Origin: an uncultured Microscilla sp.
Lineage (GTDB): Bacteria; Bacteroidota; Bacteroidia; Cytophagales; Microscillaceae
Length of the DNA: 64,000 nt
Assembly (NCBI RefSeq): GCF_947493425.1
Contig: NZ_CANLRP010000003.1
Coordinates: forward strand, 1-64,000
Reading direction: 5' to 3'
How positions within the stretch are numbered: the first letter of the stretch is position 1; each line of letters begins with the position of its first letter. Positions 26,778-36,073 of this stretch are shown here, piece after piece. The notes beneath the pieces are model-generated. The model had not been told where the DNA came from. It did not search any database and saw nothing but the letters and a program-made list of their open reading frames with translations. A program made the position numbers and the translations under genes.

Positions 26778-27560
26778 TTAAGCCTTTACTTTGCGTCGTT
26801 GTACTTCCCAAAAACTAATTACCCAGACAACCGATCCAGAAATAATACTAAGCAACACTGGATGAGTAAACAGCGTGTGCATGTTTTTGGCATCTATTAC
26901 ACTTACTATGGGCAAGGCATACAAAAAGTACTGGACATGCTTCCAGCCCTGTAGCATCAATCCTGCACTTACTACCCCCAGCAGTGCTACCCCTATGTTG
27001 AGCCCAAAGTTGCTAAAGCGACGTGCCAGCCAATTGTGTAATACCCAAATAGAAAAAGAAGCTAAAAATATTTTGAGCGCCATCAATAAATTGAAAGCAA
27101 TCATGGGGTTGTAATCCATAAAGTTCATGTGGGGCTTGATCAACGAAATAATATAGCCCGACAAAAAAATGTAGAGAGCAAAAATCAGCACCGTGGTAAA
27201 GTTGATCAACAAGCTAAATATATTTTTGCTTAACTCTATGCTCCAGCCTGGTATGGGTAGTGTATAAAGATGTTTCCACGTATTGTGGCGATGTTCGCGG
27301 GCGTAAATCATTCCATTGACCATTGCTATATATAATGGCAAAAAGAATATGCCAAGTACACGGTAGTGTACCATAATCCATACCTCCCAGGGGTTTTTAC
27401 CTTTAGCCACAGCGTTTGCCACCAATTTGCTGGTGCCCATGCTCATTCCTAAAAACAACAAAAATGCAATGGCAAAAGGGCAAAGAATCATGAGCCAGTA
27501 CACCAAGGTGCCCCGGTATTTGATAAATTCGGCTTTGAGCTCTCTTATTAAATGTAGCAT
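26778..27560 (-). CDS. ABC-2 type transporter permease (paralogue of the next gene)
   Basis: A 260-residue membrane protein. I start it at the ATG at 27560, which lies immediately past the stop codon of the ATPase gene; a longer frame from 27638 would overlap that gene by 77 bases. It shows about six membrane segments, the N-terminal amphipathic IRELKAEFIKYRGTLVYWLMILCP and HNTWKHLYTLPIPGW. Together with the downstream paralogue and the upstream ATPase it forms a complete exporter of the bacitracin/lantibiotic-export type. The exported compound cannot be inferred. Confidence 0.87.
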   Translation of the reverse strand: MLHLIRELKAEFIKYRGTLVYWLMILCPFAIAFLLFLGMSMGTSKLVANAVAKGKNPWEVWIMVHYRVLGIFFLPLYIAMVNGMIYAREHRHNTWKHLYTLPIPGWSIELSKNIFSLLINFTTVLIFALYIFLSGYIISLIKPHMNFMDYNPMIAFNLLMALKIFLASFSIWVLHNWLARRFSNFGLNIGVALLGVVSAGLMLQGWKHVQYFLYALPIVSVIDAKNMHTLFTHPVLLSIISGSVVWVISFWEVQRRKVKA

Positions 27561-27561
27561 A

Positions 27562-28476
27562 CTATCGAGGGTTTTGGGTAATGTCCATGAATAAATCTTC
27601 CAGCGATGACTCCTGCGGAGAAAGTTGGTATACTTCAAGCCCAGCCTTGAGCAAGCTACTGTTCACCTGATGAATGACCGCGTGTTCGTGGGCTTCTATC
27701 TTAAGCGTACCATTTTGCCGCCCTATGATTGGTATATGCTGATCGGTCAATATTTTGGCTGCTTTGTCGCTGTCGTTTACCTCTAGCAGGGTCGAAGGTT
27801 TTTGTTGCTCGCGTAGCTCGCCAATGCTGCCCTCAAAATGCAATTTTCCTTGGTGAATAATGCCCACATGCGTGGCCACTTTCTCTACTTCGCTCAGCAG
27901 GTGGCTCGACACAAATATGGTTTTCTGAAACTCTTGGTTTAGCCTGATAATCAACTCTCTGATTTCTTTGATTCCATTGGGGTCAAGCCCGTTGGTAGGT
28001 TCATCTAAAATGAGCAAATCAGGATCGTTTAAAAAACTAAGCGCCAACCCCAGGCGTTGCTTCATGCCCAGCGAGTATTGCTTTACCCTACGATGAGCGT
28101 CATTACTCAAACCTACAATCTCAAGTACTTCATCTATTCTTTTTTTGTCAATATTACCAATAAGTGTACGGGTAATCTCCAGGTTTTTGCGTCCGCTTAA
28201 GTGTGGGTATAACGAAGGCATTTCGACCAAAGCCCCAATTTTGCGTAAAATCTCTACCCGGTGGTTGTTCAAGTCTTGGTTAAACAGGGATACCTTACCT
28301 TTGGTGGTTTTGATCAAGCCAAGTAAAATTCTGATGGTGGTAGTTTTACCAGCTCCATTGGGACCTAAAAAACCATAAATGCTGGCCTGGGGAACCTTTA
28401 GGCTCAGATTGTGCAGCACTTTAAACTTACCAAAGCTAAAGTCCAGTTGGTGGGTTTCTATAATATTTTCTTGCAT
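27562..28476 (-). CDS. ABC transporter ATP-binding protein (BcrA-like)
   Basis: A 304-residue ATPase that powers the two permeases encoded after it. Walker A is GPNGAGKTT (38-46), the signature motif is YSLGMKQRLGLALS, and Walker B is DLLILDEPTNGLDPNG; the switch histidine is in FVSSHLLSEV. A C-terminal region of about 80 residues beyond the ATPase core is typical of the BcrA/drug-export group. It is the first gene of its operon and is preceded by a full Bacteroidota promoter with a palindrome over the expected start point, so the operon is probably repressed by an unidentified DNA-binding protein. Confidence 0.93.
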   Translation of the reverse strand: MQENIIETHQLDFSFGKFKVLHNLSLKVPQASIYGFLGPNGAGKTTTIRILLGLIKTTKGKVSLFNQDLNNHRVEILRKIGALVEMPSLYPHLSGRKNLEITRTLIGNIDKKRIDEVLEIVGLSNDAHRRVKQYSLGMKQRLGLALSFLNDPDLLILDEPTNGLDPNGIKEIRELIIRLNQEFQKTIFVSSHLLSEVEKVATHVGIIHQGKLHFEGSIGELREQQKPSTLLEVNDSDKAAKILTDQHIPIIGRQNGTLKIEAHEHAVIHQVNSSLLKAGLEVYQLSPQESSLEDLFMDITQNPR

Positions 28477-28524
28477 AAATTTATCAATCGGTTATATGAA
28501 TATTAATTAATCGTTATCACACAG

Positions 28525-28549
28525 TACTATGTAATACAATGTATTAGTA
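28525..28549 (-). promoter_or_regulatory. Possible repressor operator of the ABC operon
   Basis: TACTA at 28525-28529 and TAGTA at 28545-28549 form an inverted repeat with a 15-base spacer that is itself partly symmetric. It begins one base after the -7 element, so it covers the expected transcription start. Such placement is typical for GntR/YtrA-type repressors; a regulator gene of that family lies at 53831, but a link is only inference. Confidence 0.5.
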
Positions 28550-28550
28550 G

Positions 28551-28579
28551 CAAAGGTAGTAGTTTTCTTACAAGTCAAA
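28551..28579 (-). promoter_or_regulatory. Bacteroidota promoter of the ABC transporter operon
   Basis: On the minus strand TTTG (28579-28576), 17 bases, then TACCTTTG (28558-28551) match the Bacteroidota consensus TTTG-N17-23-TAnnTTTG fully. Transcription should begin near 28544, about 70 bases before the ATPase start codon. Confidence 0.75.
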
Positions 28580-28773
28580 AGTAAAAACTGAAAAGTATTT
28601 GTGAAGGGTGCTATGCCTCCGGTAGGTACTTGGGGATTAGTCGGTAAAATTATTCATTTAGTCTATGCTTTACCCTTTCAAGTATATTTCAATAGGACAT
28701 TAGTCAAGTTTTTAGTTATTTGTAGATATATAATAGTGTTGGTGACACAACACCCTTTTTTATTTGAACAACA

Positions 28774-29844
28774 TTGAAAACATTTAAAGTAAAAAATGCG
28801 GGTAAAACCGCTAATATTACCCTTCACTTACTCTTTTGGGGTGTGCTCATTATTTTGTTGCTATTTCGCGACTATCAGTACTACGACCGATTTAAGAGCT
28901 ATAGCATGGGGTATATGTTGTTGGGTTCGTTTACCCACCTGGCAGTGGTCATGACTATGTTTTATGTCAACTATAAGTATATAGTTGCCCGCCACTTCAG
29001 AGCGCGCAGGTTCAAAAAATTTGCCTTTTATATTTTTTTACTTTGGATGGTTGGCATTGCATGCCTTGTGGTAGACAGCTACTTGTGGTATGCAGGTTTG
29101 AATTTTACCATGGGTGATAAACACCGCCCCTGGACCACCAAGGTATGGACTAACCGTATTATTGGTGCCACATTTATTAGTTTTTTTTACCTCTGGTCGA
29201 GCACCCAAATTCGCATTATGATAGATTGGTTTCGCAGCGCCGAAGTACAAAAAGAGCTGGAAAATCAACGCCTCAAGGCAGAGTTGTCTATGCTCAAACT
29301 ACAGGTAAGCCCCCATTTTTTGTTCAATACCCTCAATAATATCTACGCCCTTGCCTTTCAGCAACGCCCTCAGGCACCCGAAGCCATTCTTAAACTGTCA
29401 GACATTATGCGATATATGTTGTATGAAGCCAACGCCGAAAAAGTATCTTTGCAAAAAGAGATTACCTACATCCAAAACTTCATAGACCTTAACAAGCTAC
29501 GTCTGCGCCATACCGAAGTTCACTTTAACCTTTGTGGCGATTATATAGGCAAGCAAATCGCCCCAATGCTGCTGTTGCCACTGGTAGAAAACGCTTTTAA
29601 ATACGGTGTAAGTGCCAAAGACCCTTCAGTGATTGATATTGACTTGAAAGTGGCAGATAACCAATTGATTTTTAGTACCCAAAACCAAATCTTCCAGCAA
29701 AACAGGGTAAAACGCCCCGAAGAAGGAGGAATAGGCTTAAGTAATACCCGCAAGCGTCTTGAATTTATGTATCCGGGGCAGTATGAGTTTGACACGGTGG
29801 CTGATAATGGGGCATACCATACTTTATTGAAAGTACATTTGTAG
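28774..29844 (+). CDS. LytS-family sensor histidine kinase
   Basis: A 356-residue inner-membrane kinase with four membrane segments in residues 15-165, then a linker helix and a His_kinase domain. SPHFLFNTLNNIYALA (about 186-200) holds the phospho-accepting His; LLPLVENAFKYG is the N box and GGIGLSNTRKRLEFMYPG the G box. The start is a TTG at 28774: an in-frame stop lies at 28765, and the next ATG would delete the first membrane segment. Such kinases usually sit beside a LytTR response regulator, but none is present here. It is divergent from the ABC exporter operon, which suggests but does not prove a link. Confidence 0.88.
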   Translation: MKTFKVKNAGKTANITLHLLFWGVLIILLLFRDYQYYDRFKSYSMGYMLLGSFTHLAVVMTMFYVNYKYIVARHFRARRFKKFAFYIFLLWMVGIACLVVDSYLWYAGLNFTMGDKHRPWTTKVWTNRIIGATFISFFYLWSSTQIRIMIDWFRSAEVQKELENQRLKAELSMLKLQVSPHFLFNTLNNIYALAFQQRPQAPEAILKLSDIMRYMLYEANAEKVSLQKEITYIQNFIDLNKLRLRHTEVHFNLCGDYIGKQIAPMLLLPLVENAFKYGVSAKDPSVIDIDLKVADNQLIFSTQNQIFQQNRVKRPEEGGIGLSNTRKRLEFMYPGQYEFDTVADNGAYHTLLKVHL

Positions 29845-29909
29845 AGGAGAGAGGAGTGTATTCTGTTGCTAATCGTGCCAAATACCATATTGTGTTATAT
29901 TGTTCCCTG

Positions 29910-31946
29910 CTAGAGTTTAAAACCCAAAATAGTAATGTCATCGCGTTGTTCAGCACCTTTTTGATATGTTTCTAGTGTATGCTCCAGCACCTCTTTTTGA
30001 TCGGAAAGAGACAAGTGGATGTTACTTTCAATGAGCTTAAACAAGCGACGACTACTAAAAGACTCACGTGCGCGATTAGGCGTGTCGGCAAAACCATCGG
30101 AAGTGAGGTAAAGCTGCTCCCCTTTGGCAAGAACTACTTCATTTTCTTTAAACGGGCGAGGGGCGTAGTGAGAGAAATATCCCCCAATAAACTGTTTATC
30201 GCTCTTTACTTTTATCAATTTGTCCCCTTGAGTATAATACAATGGTCGACGCGACCCTGCATAAGTCACCTTAAAGCAAGTACAAGTTTCTTCGTTTTCC
30301 TCTATATCGGTTATTTTGCAGAGAATAATGTCCATGCCTGCTTGGTTTTTGGTGACTTCTTGCCGCAAAGAAGCCGTGAGCATAGTATTGAGTTCTTCCA
30401 GCATCAAAGCAGGGGTACCTATCTTTTTATTGACTATTTCGTTGAGCAAGGCGTAGCCCAACATAGACATTAACGATCCCGCTACCCCGTGTCCTGTGCA
30501 ATCGGCTACAGCCATATAGCGCACCTTACCTATTTGATACATCCAATAAAAATCACCCGAAACAATGTCTTTAGGCAAGTACAACAAAAAATACTCACCC
30601 AATATGTCTTGCATCCTCTTGTCAAAAGGCAATATGGCCGATTGAATCAACTTTGCTGCCCTTATACTATTGGTTACTTGCTGGTTACGCAGTGTCAGCA
30701 TTTCGGTTTTGGTGAGGAGTTTTTCGCGGCTACGTACCAGTAAACGGTTAACTTCATTGATTTTTGTCGATTGTTGCCCCATGAGTTTTCGTGCTTTTCG
30801 GTCTTTGCGACTACTGCGGTAAAGCACAAAAGCCAGTAAGAGCATTAGCCCCAACCCAATGATAGTACTATAAGAAATAATTTTATGTCGACGAATAGTC
30901 GCCTTTTTTAAGTCCAGGTCTTTTTCGAGCAACACCCTCTCTTTTCTTTCAGTGACCATTTCAAACTGTTGCTGTAGTGCCGCTATTTGTACACTCGCAT
31001 TTACACTCATCAAACTGTCGCGGAGCCTGGTATATAACAAATGATATTCAAGCGCTTCTTTGTGTTTTCTTTGTTTGGTAGCCAGCACATACAAACTTTC
31101 GTAAGTTTCTATAATACGCATATTTGCTCCAGCATCCTGAGCTATTTTTAGCGCCCTGTCGTACAAGGCCTTTGCTTCGGTAAGTTGTCCCTTTTCTGCC
31201 AGTAAGTCGCCCATATTGTCCAAAGTAGCCGCTTTCATGTGTTTTGTCTCAGCTTCTTTCTGGTTGATAACGAGCGATTTTTCGTACCATTTCAGCGCTT
31301 CTGCATACTTTTTCATTCTGGCAAACACCAGCCCCATATTATTGTAAGAAGCCACCAACCCTTTGGTGAGTTGAAGTTCTTCTCTGTGTTGTATAGAATT
31401 GCCAAAATACTGCAAGGCTTTGTCATAGTCTTTGGTATAAAAATACGCTACTCCAATGTTGTTATAAGCCAGGGCAATCTCTTCTTTGAAGCCAAATTTT
31501 TCGGCCAGGTCGAGTGCCAGGTCAGAGTATTGATGAGTTTTCGACGTATTTAGTTGTCGGCGATACAACAGGGCAATGTAGTTGTAGGTATGGGTGATGC
31601 CCAGCCAGTTATTCAATTGTTGATAAATGCTCAATTGTTTGAGGAAATGATCCAGTGCTCGCTCGTGCACTGTTTGTGCCATCAATGCTTGCCCCATTAG
31701 CCCATGGGCTTTAGCTTGTGCCTGAAGGTCCTTTTTTTGATAAGCAATGCGCAACGCACGGTGGGCGAGGTGCTTGGTTTGGTCAGGGCTACTATCCAGC
31801 AAGTGTTGCCCTTGGGCAAGCAATTGCTCTATGTTTAATGGAGAGGTTTTGAGGGTAGTGGTAGTATCTTGGGCGCATAACACAGCAGTTCCTGCCAAAA
31901 GCCATAGCATAATGGTTAAAAACCTGAAGTATTGCCTGGTGTCCAT
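29910..31946 (-). CDS. TPR-repeat membrane protein with SpoIIE-type phosphatase output
   Basis: A 678-residue signalling protein. A signal peptide (1-25, LCAQ) leads into a periplasmic array of about seven tetratricopeptide repeats (about 35-320; for example ALAYNNIGVAYFYTKDYDKALQYF). A membrane helix (about 355-376), a short cytoplasmic coiled coil and a SpoIIE/PP2C phosphatase domain (about 440-678) follow. The phosphatase shows LPKDIVSGDFYWMYQ, ADCTGHGVAGSLMSMLG, TSDGFADTPN and QRDDITILGFKL. It shares its output domain with the 1132-residue sensor at 3.1 kb. The input is probably protein-protein contact in the periplasm. It is monocistronic. Confidence 0.9.
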   Translation of the reverse strand: MDTRQYFRFLTIMLWLLAGTAVLCAQDTTTTLKTSPLNIEQLLAQGQHLLDSSPDQTKHLAHRALRIAYQKKDLQAQAKAHGLMGQALMAQTVHERALDHFLKQLSIYQQLNNWLGITHTYNYIALLYRRQLNTSKTHQYSDLALDLAEKFGFKEEIALAYNNIGVAYFYTKDYDKALQYFGNSIQHREELQLTKGLVASYNNMGLVFARMKKYAEALKWYEKSLVINQKEAETKHMKAATLDNMGDLLAEKGQLTEAKALYDRALKIAQDAGANMRIIETYESLYVLATKQRKHKEALEYHLLYTRLRDSLMSVNASVQIAALQQQFEMVTERKERVLLEKDLDLKKATIRRHKIISYSTIIGLGLMLLLAFVLYRSSRKDRKARKLMGQQSTKINEVNRLLVRSREKLLTKTEMLTLRNQQVTNSIRAAKLIQSAILPFDKRMQDILGEYFLLYLPKDIVSGDFYWMYQIGKVRYMAVADCTGHGVAGSLMSMLGYALLNEIVNKKIGTPALMLEELNTMLTASLRQEVTKNQAGMDIILCKITDIEENEETCTCFKVTYAGSRRPLYYTQGDKLIKVKSDKQFIGGYFSHYAPRPFKENEVVLAKGEQLYLTSDGFADTPNRARESFSSRRLFKLIESNIHLSLSDQKEVLEHTLETYQKGAEQRDDITILGFKL

Positions 31947-32057
31947 ATATATTGTTGGATAGGTAAAAGATACATGTCAGCGCAACAAACGTCTGCACAG
32001 TTGTTTTGAGTATTTAATATAACCATTCTTACGAAGAATCATAGGTACTATGCCACT

Positions 32058-32100
32058 AAAAAACCATTTAATAAATTTTCAGGCTTATCAAATGGTTTTT
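32058..32100 (-). terminator. Intrinsic terminator of the M28 peptidase gene
   Basis: AAAAAACCATTT (32058-32069) pairs with AAATGGTTTTT (32090-32100) around a 20-base loop; the minus strand then has a T run. It lies about 30 bases past the peptidase stop codon. Confidence 0.65.
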
Positions 32101-32128
32101 CAAAATGCTACGCTGCTTATTTTAGATT

Positions 32129-33619
32129 TTATTTATCTACCACCAGGCGTTTATCACGGTTGGCTACTTTCCACGCAGTATGAAAAACCAATCGGGTAAT
32201 TTTTTCCATCTTAGGAAAATGAATTTTGTCTACAGTATCAGTAGGGCGGTGGTAGTCGGCATGGGTACCGTTGAAATAAAAAATTACAGGAATACGGTTT
32301 TTGGCAAAGTTGTAATGGTCTGAGCGGTAATAAAAACGATTGGGGTCGTTTTTATCATTGTAGGTGTAGTCTAGTTTCAGGCGGGTGTATGTTTTGTTAG
32401 CAGCTTCGCTCAGCTGATGCAGTTCAGTAGATAGCTTATCGGCTCCTATCAAATAAATATAGTCAGGGTCGGTTCTGTAGCGGGTATCAATACGCCCTAT
32501 CATGTCAATGTTTAGATTGGCTACCGTATTTTTTAGCGGAAATACTGGGTCTACATCAGTATAAAACTGAGAACCATACAAGCCTATTTCTTCGCCTGCC
32601 ACCGTAATAAACAAAATACTGCGACGTGGGCCTTTTCCTGCCTGCTTTGCTTTGGTAAATGCTTCGGCAAGCTCCATTACAGCCACCGTGCCCGAACCAT
32701 CGTCATCGGCTCCATTGTTTACCTTGCCATTACTACCCATGCCTATATGGTCATAATGCGCCGAAATTACCAATATTTCATCTTTCTTATCAGTACCTTC
32801 CAGCAAACCCAATACATTCTCCGACTTGAGCGTTATTTTTTGTTGTTGCGTAGCTTTGGCCGTGATTGTTTTGCCCGATGTACCTATAGGTAGCTTTTTG
32901 CCAATCAAGGTTGCTTTGTCGGTGTTGAGCAAAGCAGTGGCCAAAGCAGGCGATACGTAAAACACCATTTTGCCAGTTTCATTGGGTTTACTCAAGTGAG
33001 GACCCACCCAACGTTTGATATAGTAGGCGTTGAAGTTTACCAACTCCTTAAAACCGACTTGAGTATTGGCACGTAATACAAACAATGCTTTTGCCCCTAA
33101 TTTGAGCGCTACCTCTCCCTTTTTCATAGCCTCTGCATGGTTTTTAGCAAAAAACACCACTCCTTTACCTGGCACATTGGCTTGTTTCATTTCTTGAGCC
33201 GTGCCCTCACCAGCATACACTGCCTGGCAGGTAAGCGGTTTTTTTTGGGTTGATGTACCTATGGCAAACACATCTCGTAAAAACTGGTATTTTTTACCGT
33301 TGGCTTCTACTGACACATCTTTCCATTTGGTACTTTTCATAGCAAACTTTTGGAAGTAACTCATCCCGGCAGATGTTTTTACTGGAGCTTGTAACCCTAG
33401 TTTTTTAAAATGGCTGGCAATGTATTTGGCAGCTTTTTTCTGCCCACGGGTTCCAGTACGTCGCCCTTCCATGCTATCAGCAGCCACTATGTGCAAATGC
33501 CGCGATAAGTCTTCTTGAGTAATGGTTTGGGCAAATTTTATTGCCGAGACATCTTTTTGTGCCCATCCAGCGGCTGAAAGCCCCCCCAGCACCATCATTA
33601 TTATTAGTTTTCTCATCAT
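32129..33619 (-). CDS. Secreted M28-family zinc aminopeptidase
   Basis: A 496-residue exported metallopeptidase with a signal peptide (1-20, GWAQ). A cap region resembling a PA domain is inserted at about 120-240. The catalytic domain shows the dinuclear zinc ligands in order: SAHYDHIG (about 287), NNGADDDGSG (about 299), AGEEIGLYGSQF (about 340), NIDMIGR (about 372) and GTHADYHRPTDTVDKI (about 455). The MEGRRTGTRG segment near the N-terminus is usual for this group. It should remove N-terminal residues from peptides outside the cytoplasm. The gene is a single unit between terminators. Confidence 0.93.
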   Translation of the reverse strand: MMRKLIIMMVLGGLSAAGWAQKDVSAIKFAQTITQEDLSRHLHIVAADSMEGRRTGTRGQKKAAKYIASHFKKLGLQAPVKTSAGMSYFQKFAMKSTKWKDVSVEANGKKYQFLRDVFAIGTSTQKKPLTCQAVYAGEGTAQEMKQANVPGKGVVFFAKNHAEAMKKGEVALKLGAKALFVLRANTQVGFKELVNFNAYYIKRWVGPHLSKPNETGKMVFYVSPALATALLNTDKATLIGKKLPIGTSGKTITAKATQQQKITLKSENVLGLLEGTDKKDEILVISAHYDHIGMGSNGKVNNGADDDGSGTVAVMELAEAFTKAKQAGKGPRRSILFITVAGEEIGLYGSQFYTDVDPVFPLKNTVANLNIDMIGRIDTRYRTDPDYIYLIGADKLSTELHQLSEAANKTYTRLKLDYTYNDKNDPNRFYYRSDHYNFAKNRIPVIFYFNGTHADYHRPTDTVDKIHFPKMEKITRLVFHTAWKVANRDKRLVVDK

Positions 33620-33721
33620 AGTTTGTCTTTAGTTGCGAAGCAATTACTTGGTTATTAACGCATACATTGCGTACTGTGGTTAACCAAAAGCCTTGATAAA
33701 ATTACTTTATCCCATTACTGC

Positions 33722-34837
33722 TTATAAACGCTCAAACAACGCTTCTATTTTGGCGCATTGTGTGGTGTGGGAGTAGTTTTCTTTGGCACGTTTTCGCCCA
33801 ATCTCAATGAGTTGTTCACGTAATTGATTGTCATGATAGATTTTTTTCAACGCTTCTGCCATTGCTTGTTCGTTTTCAGGGGGAATCAGAATACCCGCTT
33901 TGCCATAATCGAGCAGTTCGGTAGTACCGCCAGCATCTGTACCAATCACGGGCAAGCCCGACGCCATCGCCTCTACCGTTACCATGCCAAAAGGTTCAGA
34001 ACGCGAAGCCATGACAAACACATCTAATGCCGCAAAAGCCTTAGGAGCATCCTCTACAAATGGTCTAAAGTGAATCAAATCCATCAAATGTCGTTCTACT
34101 GCCATTTTTTCAAGGTAACGCAAATGTCCCTTCTCACCGCCTACTGTTTCGGCACCTATACACAAACCATATATGTGCAAGTCTTGGTGCTCTAGTATCT
34201 CTACGGCTTTTATCAGGTATTCTTGTCCTTTTTCTTTGTCTATACGCCCAATAATACCTGCGACAAAAGCATTGGGTGGAATCTTAAATGCCTTGCGTGA
34301 CTCTTCCCGGTGTTTCATTGCATCGGCAAAACGGTCTACCTCTATGGTAAGCGGTATTACGTGTACTTTTTGTTCTGCAATACCTGTGTTCTGTAGCAAT
34401 TGTTTTTTGAGCAAATCAAGCGGTACTATCCAGGCATCCAGGCGTTTATAAAAATACCTGTGATACAAATCACGTTTGCGGTGTTTCATCTGCATTTGCT
34501 GCAAATACACTGCTTTGAGGGGTTGTTTTGAGTAGCTTTTGCTCATAATGCCTATATAAAAATGCTCGTAGTGTCCTATAAGCAAAGTAGGTATTTGTGC
34601 CTTGTCGAGCAAACGTGCCAAACGTCGGGCTGCCCCAAATTTGAAATGTTTGCCTTTACATACATAATGGTGCGTTGCTACACCTGCTTCTTTGGCTTTG
34701 TTGGAAATAGTAGAGCCATCACGGCAAAAAATACTGATTTGATGCCCCCGTTCAGTAAGCCATTTTGCCAAATTTAAAATATTGATCTCTAACCCTCCCC
34801 AGGCATCAGAACTACATAAAATCCCTGTTTTTATCAT
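33722..34837 (-). CDS. GT4-family glycosyltransferase
   Basis: A 371-residue retaining glycosyltransferase with the GT-B fold. The N-terminal half opens with GILCSSDAWGGLEINILNLAKWL; the C-terminal half has VAGIIGRIDKEKGQEYLIKA and the donor-binding motif SRSEPFGMVTVEAMASGLPVIGTDAGGTTE. It adds a sugar from a nucleotide donor to a lipid-linked or polysaccharide acceptor. It begins the surface-glycan cluster. Donor and acceptor cannot be told from sequence. Confidence 0.92.
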   Translation of the reverse strand: MIKTGILCSSDAWGGLEINILNLAKWLTERGHQISIFCRDGSTISNKAKEAGVATHHYVCKGKHFKFGAARRLARLLDKAQIPTLLIGHYEHFYIGIMSKSYSKQPLKAVYLQQMQMKHRKRDLYHRYFYKRLDAWIVPLDLLKKQLLQNTGIAEQKVHVIPLTIEVDRFADAMKHREESRKAFKIPPNAFVAGIIGRIDKEKGQEYLIKAVEILEHQDLHIYGLCIGAETVGGEKGHLRYLEKMAVERHLMDLIHFRPFVEDAPKAFAALDVFVMASRSEPFGMVTVEAMASGLPVIGTDAGGTTELLDYGKAGILIPPENEQAMAEALKKIYHDNQLREQLIEIGRKRAKENYSHTTQCAKIEALFERL

Positions 34838-34975
34838 ATCTTTTCCCCTTGTTCAGTACAGCAAATTAGAGCGCAAAATTATATGAAATCATAAAAAAAG
34901 ATGGTTACTTTGTCGTTTTATTTTCATATTTCTTAAGCCTGTAGCTAAGGCTATCAGAAAACAAGATTGTAGACA

Positions 34976-36022
34976 ATGAGGTTATTTGGGTTTTCGCTTT
35001 TGCGTAATGGAGTCAAGTATGATTATAGTTTTCACGAGAGTTTGACTTCTTTGAGTGGCATCACAGAAAAAATATACCTGGCGTTGGGTGAGGGAGAAGA
35101 CAACACCGAAGAAGTGCTGCAACAGTATGATTTTTTGCACATCATACCTACCGTATGGGACCACAATATACGTAAAAGTGGGCTTATTTTGTCGCAACAA
35201 ACCAACATCGCCCTAGACGCTTTGCGTAAAGATTTTGACCAGGAACCCGGCACCTGGGGTTTTTACCTACAGGCCGACGAAGTGATCAATGAAGAAGAGT
35301 ATGAAAAAATGAAACAGGACATTGCGTATGCCAACGAACACGGCTATGACGCGGTGCGTTTTCGTTACCTCCACTTTTGGTCTAGTCATAACAAAATAGC
35401 CATTGACTTTCAGTGGTACCCACAAGAGATAAGAGCTGTACGCCTAAAGAGTAATATAAAAAGTTGTTTGGATGCCCAAGGCTTCGAGGGCTTTGAAAAG
35501 GTGTATGACAGTGACGCTTTTATTTATCATTATGGGCACGCCCGTAGCGATGAGGGGTACGAAGAAAAATACAAAGAATTTCATAAATGGTGGCACACGT
35601 CTGAAAAGGCCATTGCCCGCTCAAAACGAAAATTTGAAAAACGCACCAGTGAGCGCACCCTGAAGTTGTTGCCTTACTTTGGTACCCATCCTTCTTTGAT
35701 GAAAACACGCATTGAAGAAGCAAACGATGTGTTTGAGCAGGCTCCTGTAAAAGCAGTGTACATATTGGCAGATAAAAGCTTGTTTTCAGACGAGTTTATT
35801 GCCAAAATAAACGCAGAGCAAATACATTGGGTCACTGAGGATAATTACAAAAAAGCACCGAAAGATCAATTGGTAATTTTGCGCCCTGGCTTTTGGCAAA
35901 AGCTACGTTATAAGTCTGAAGTTCCGCTCAAAACCCATTCAGACCTTGCCCGCCCCTGGACTAGCGAGACCATTTTGACCCTGAAACTTGCTGAAAAAGG
36001 CATAGGATTAAAAAAGATTTAA
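34976..36022 (+). CDS. Putative GT2-like glycosyltransferase
   Basis: A 348-residue cytoplasmic protein. The N-terminal part (KYDYSFHESLTSLSGITEKIYLALG, then WGFYLQADEVINEEEYEKM) resembles GT2-type transferases, with QADE at the place of the metal-binding DxD. FRYLHFW, KSCLDAQGFEGFEKV and YHYGHARSDEGYEEKYKEFH are further conserved-looking blocks seen in uncharacterised transferases of Bacteroidota. The last 100 residues look like a separate small domain of unknown role. It lies in the glycan cluster but on the opposite strand to both neighbours. Confidence 0.7.
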   Translation: MRLFGFSLLRNGVKYDYSFHESLTSLSGITEKIYLALGEGEDNTEEVLQQYDFLHIIPTVWDHNIRKSGLILSQQTNIALDALRKDFDQEPGTWGFYLQADEVINEEEYEKMKQDIAYANEHGYDAVRFRYLHFWSSHNKIAIDFQWYPQEIRAVRLKSNIKSCLDAQGFEGFEKVYDSDAFIYHYGHARSDEGYEEKYKEFHKWWHTSEKAIARSKRKFEKRTSERTLKLLPYFGTHPSLMKTRIEEANDVFEQAPVKAVYILADKSLFSDEFIAKINAEQIHWVTEDNYKKAPKDQLVILRPGFWQKLRYKSEVPLKTHSDLARPWTSETILTLKLAEKGIGLKKI

Positions 36023-36034
36023 GCCAAAACTCAA

Positions 36035-36052
36035 GGTGGTGTTGTCACCACC
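36035..36052. other. Short GC-rich hairpin between convergent genes
   Basis: GGTGGTG (36035-36041) pairs with CACCACC (36046-36052) around a 4-base loop, between two converging genes. There is no T run, so termination is possible but weakly supported. Confidence 0.35.
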
Positions 36053-36073
36053 CTACACCACTGCTACCAAAAG

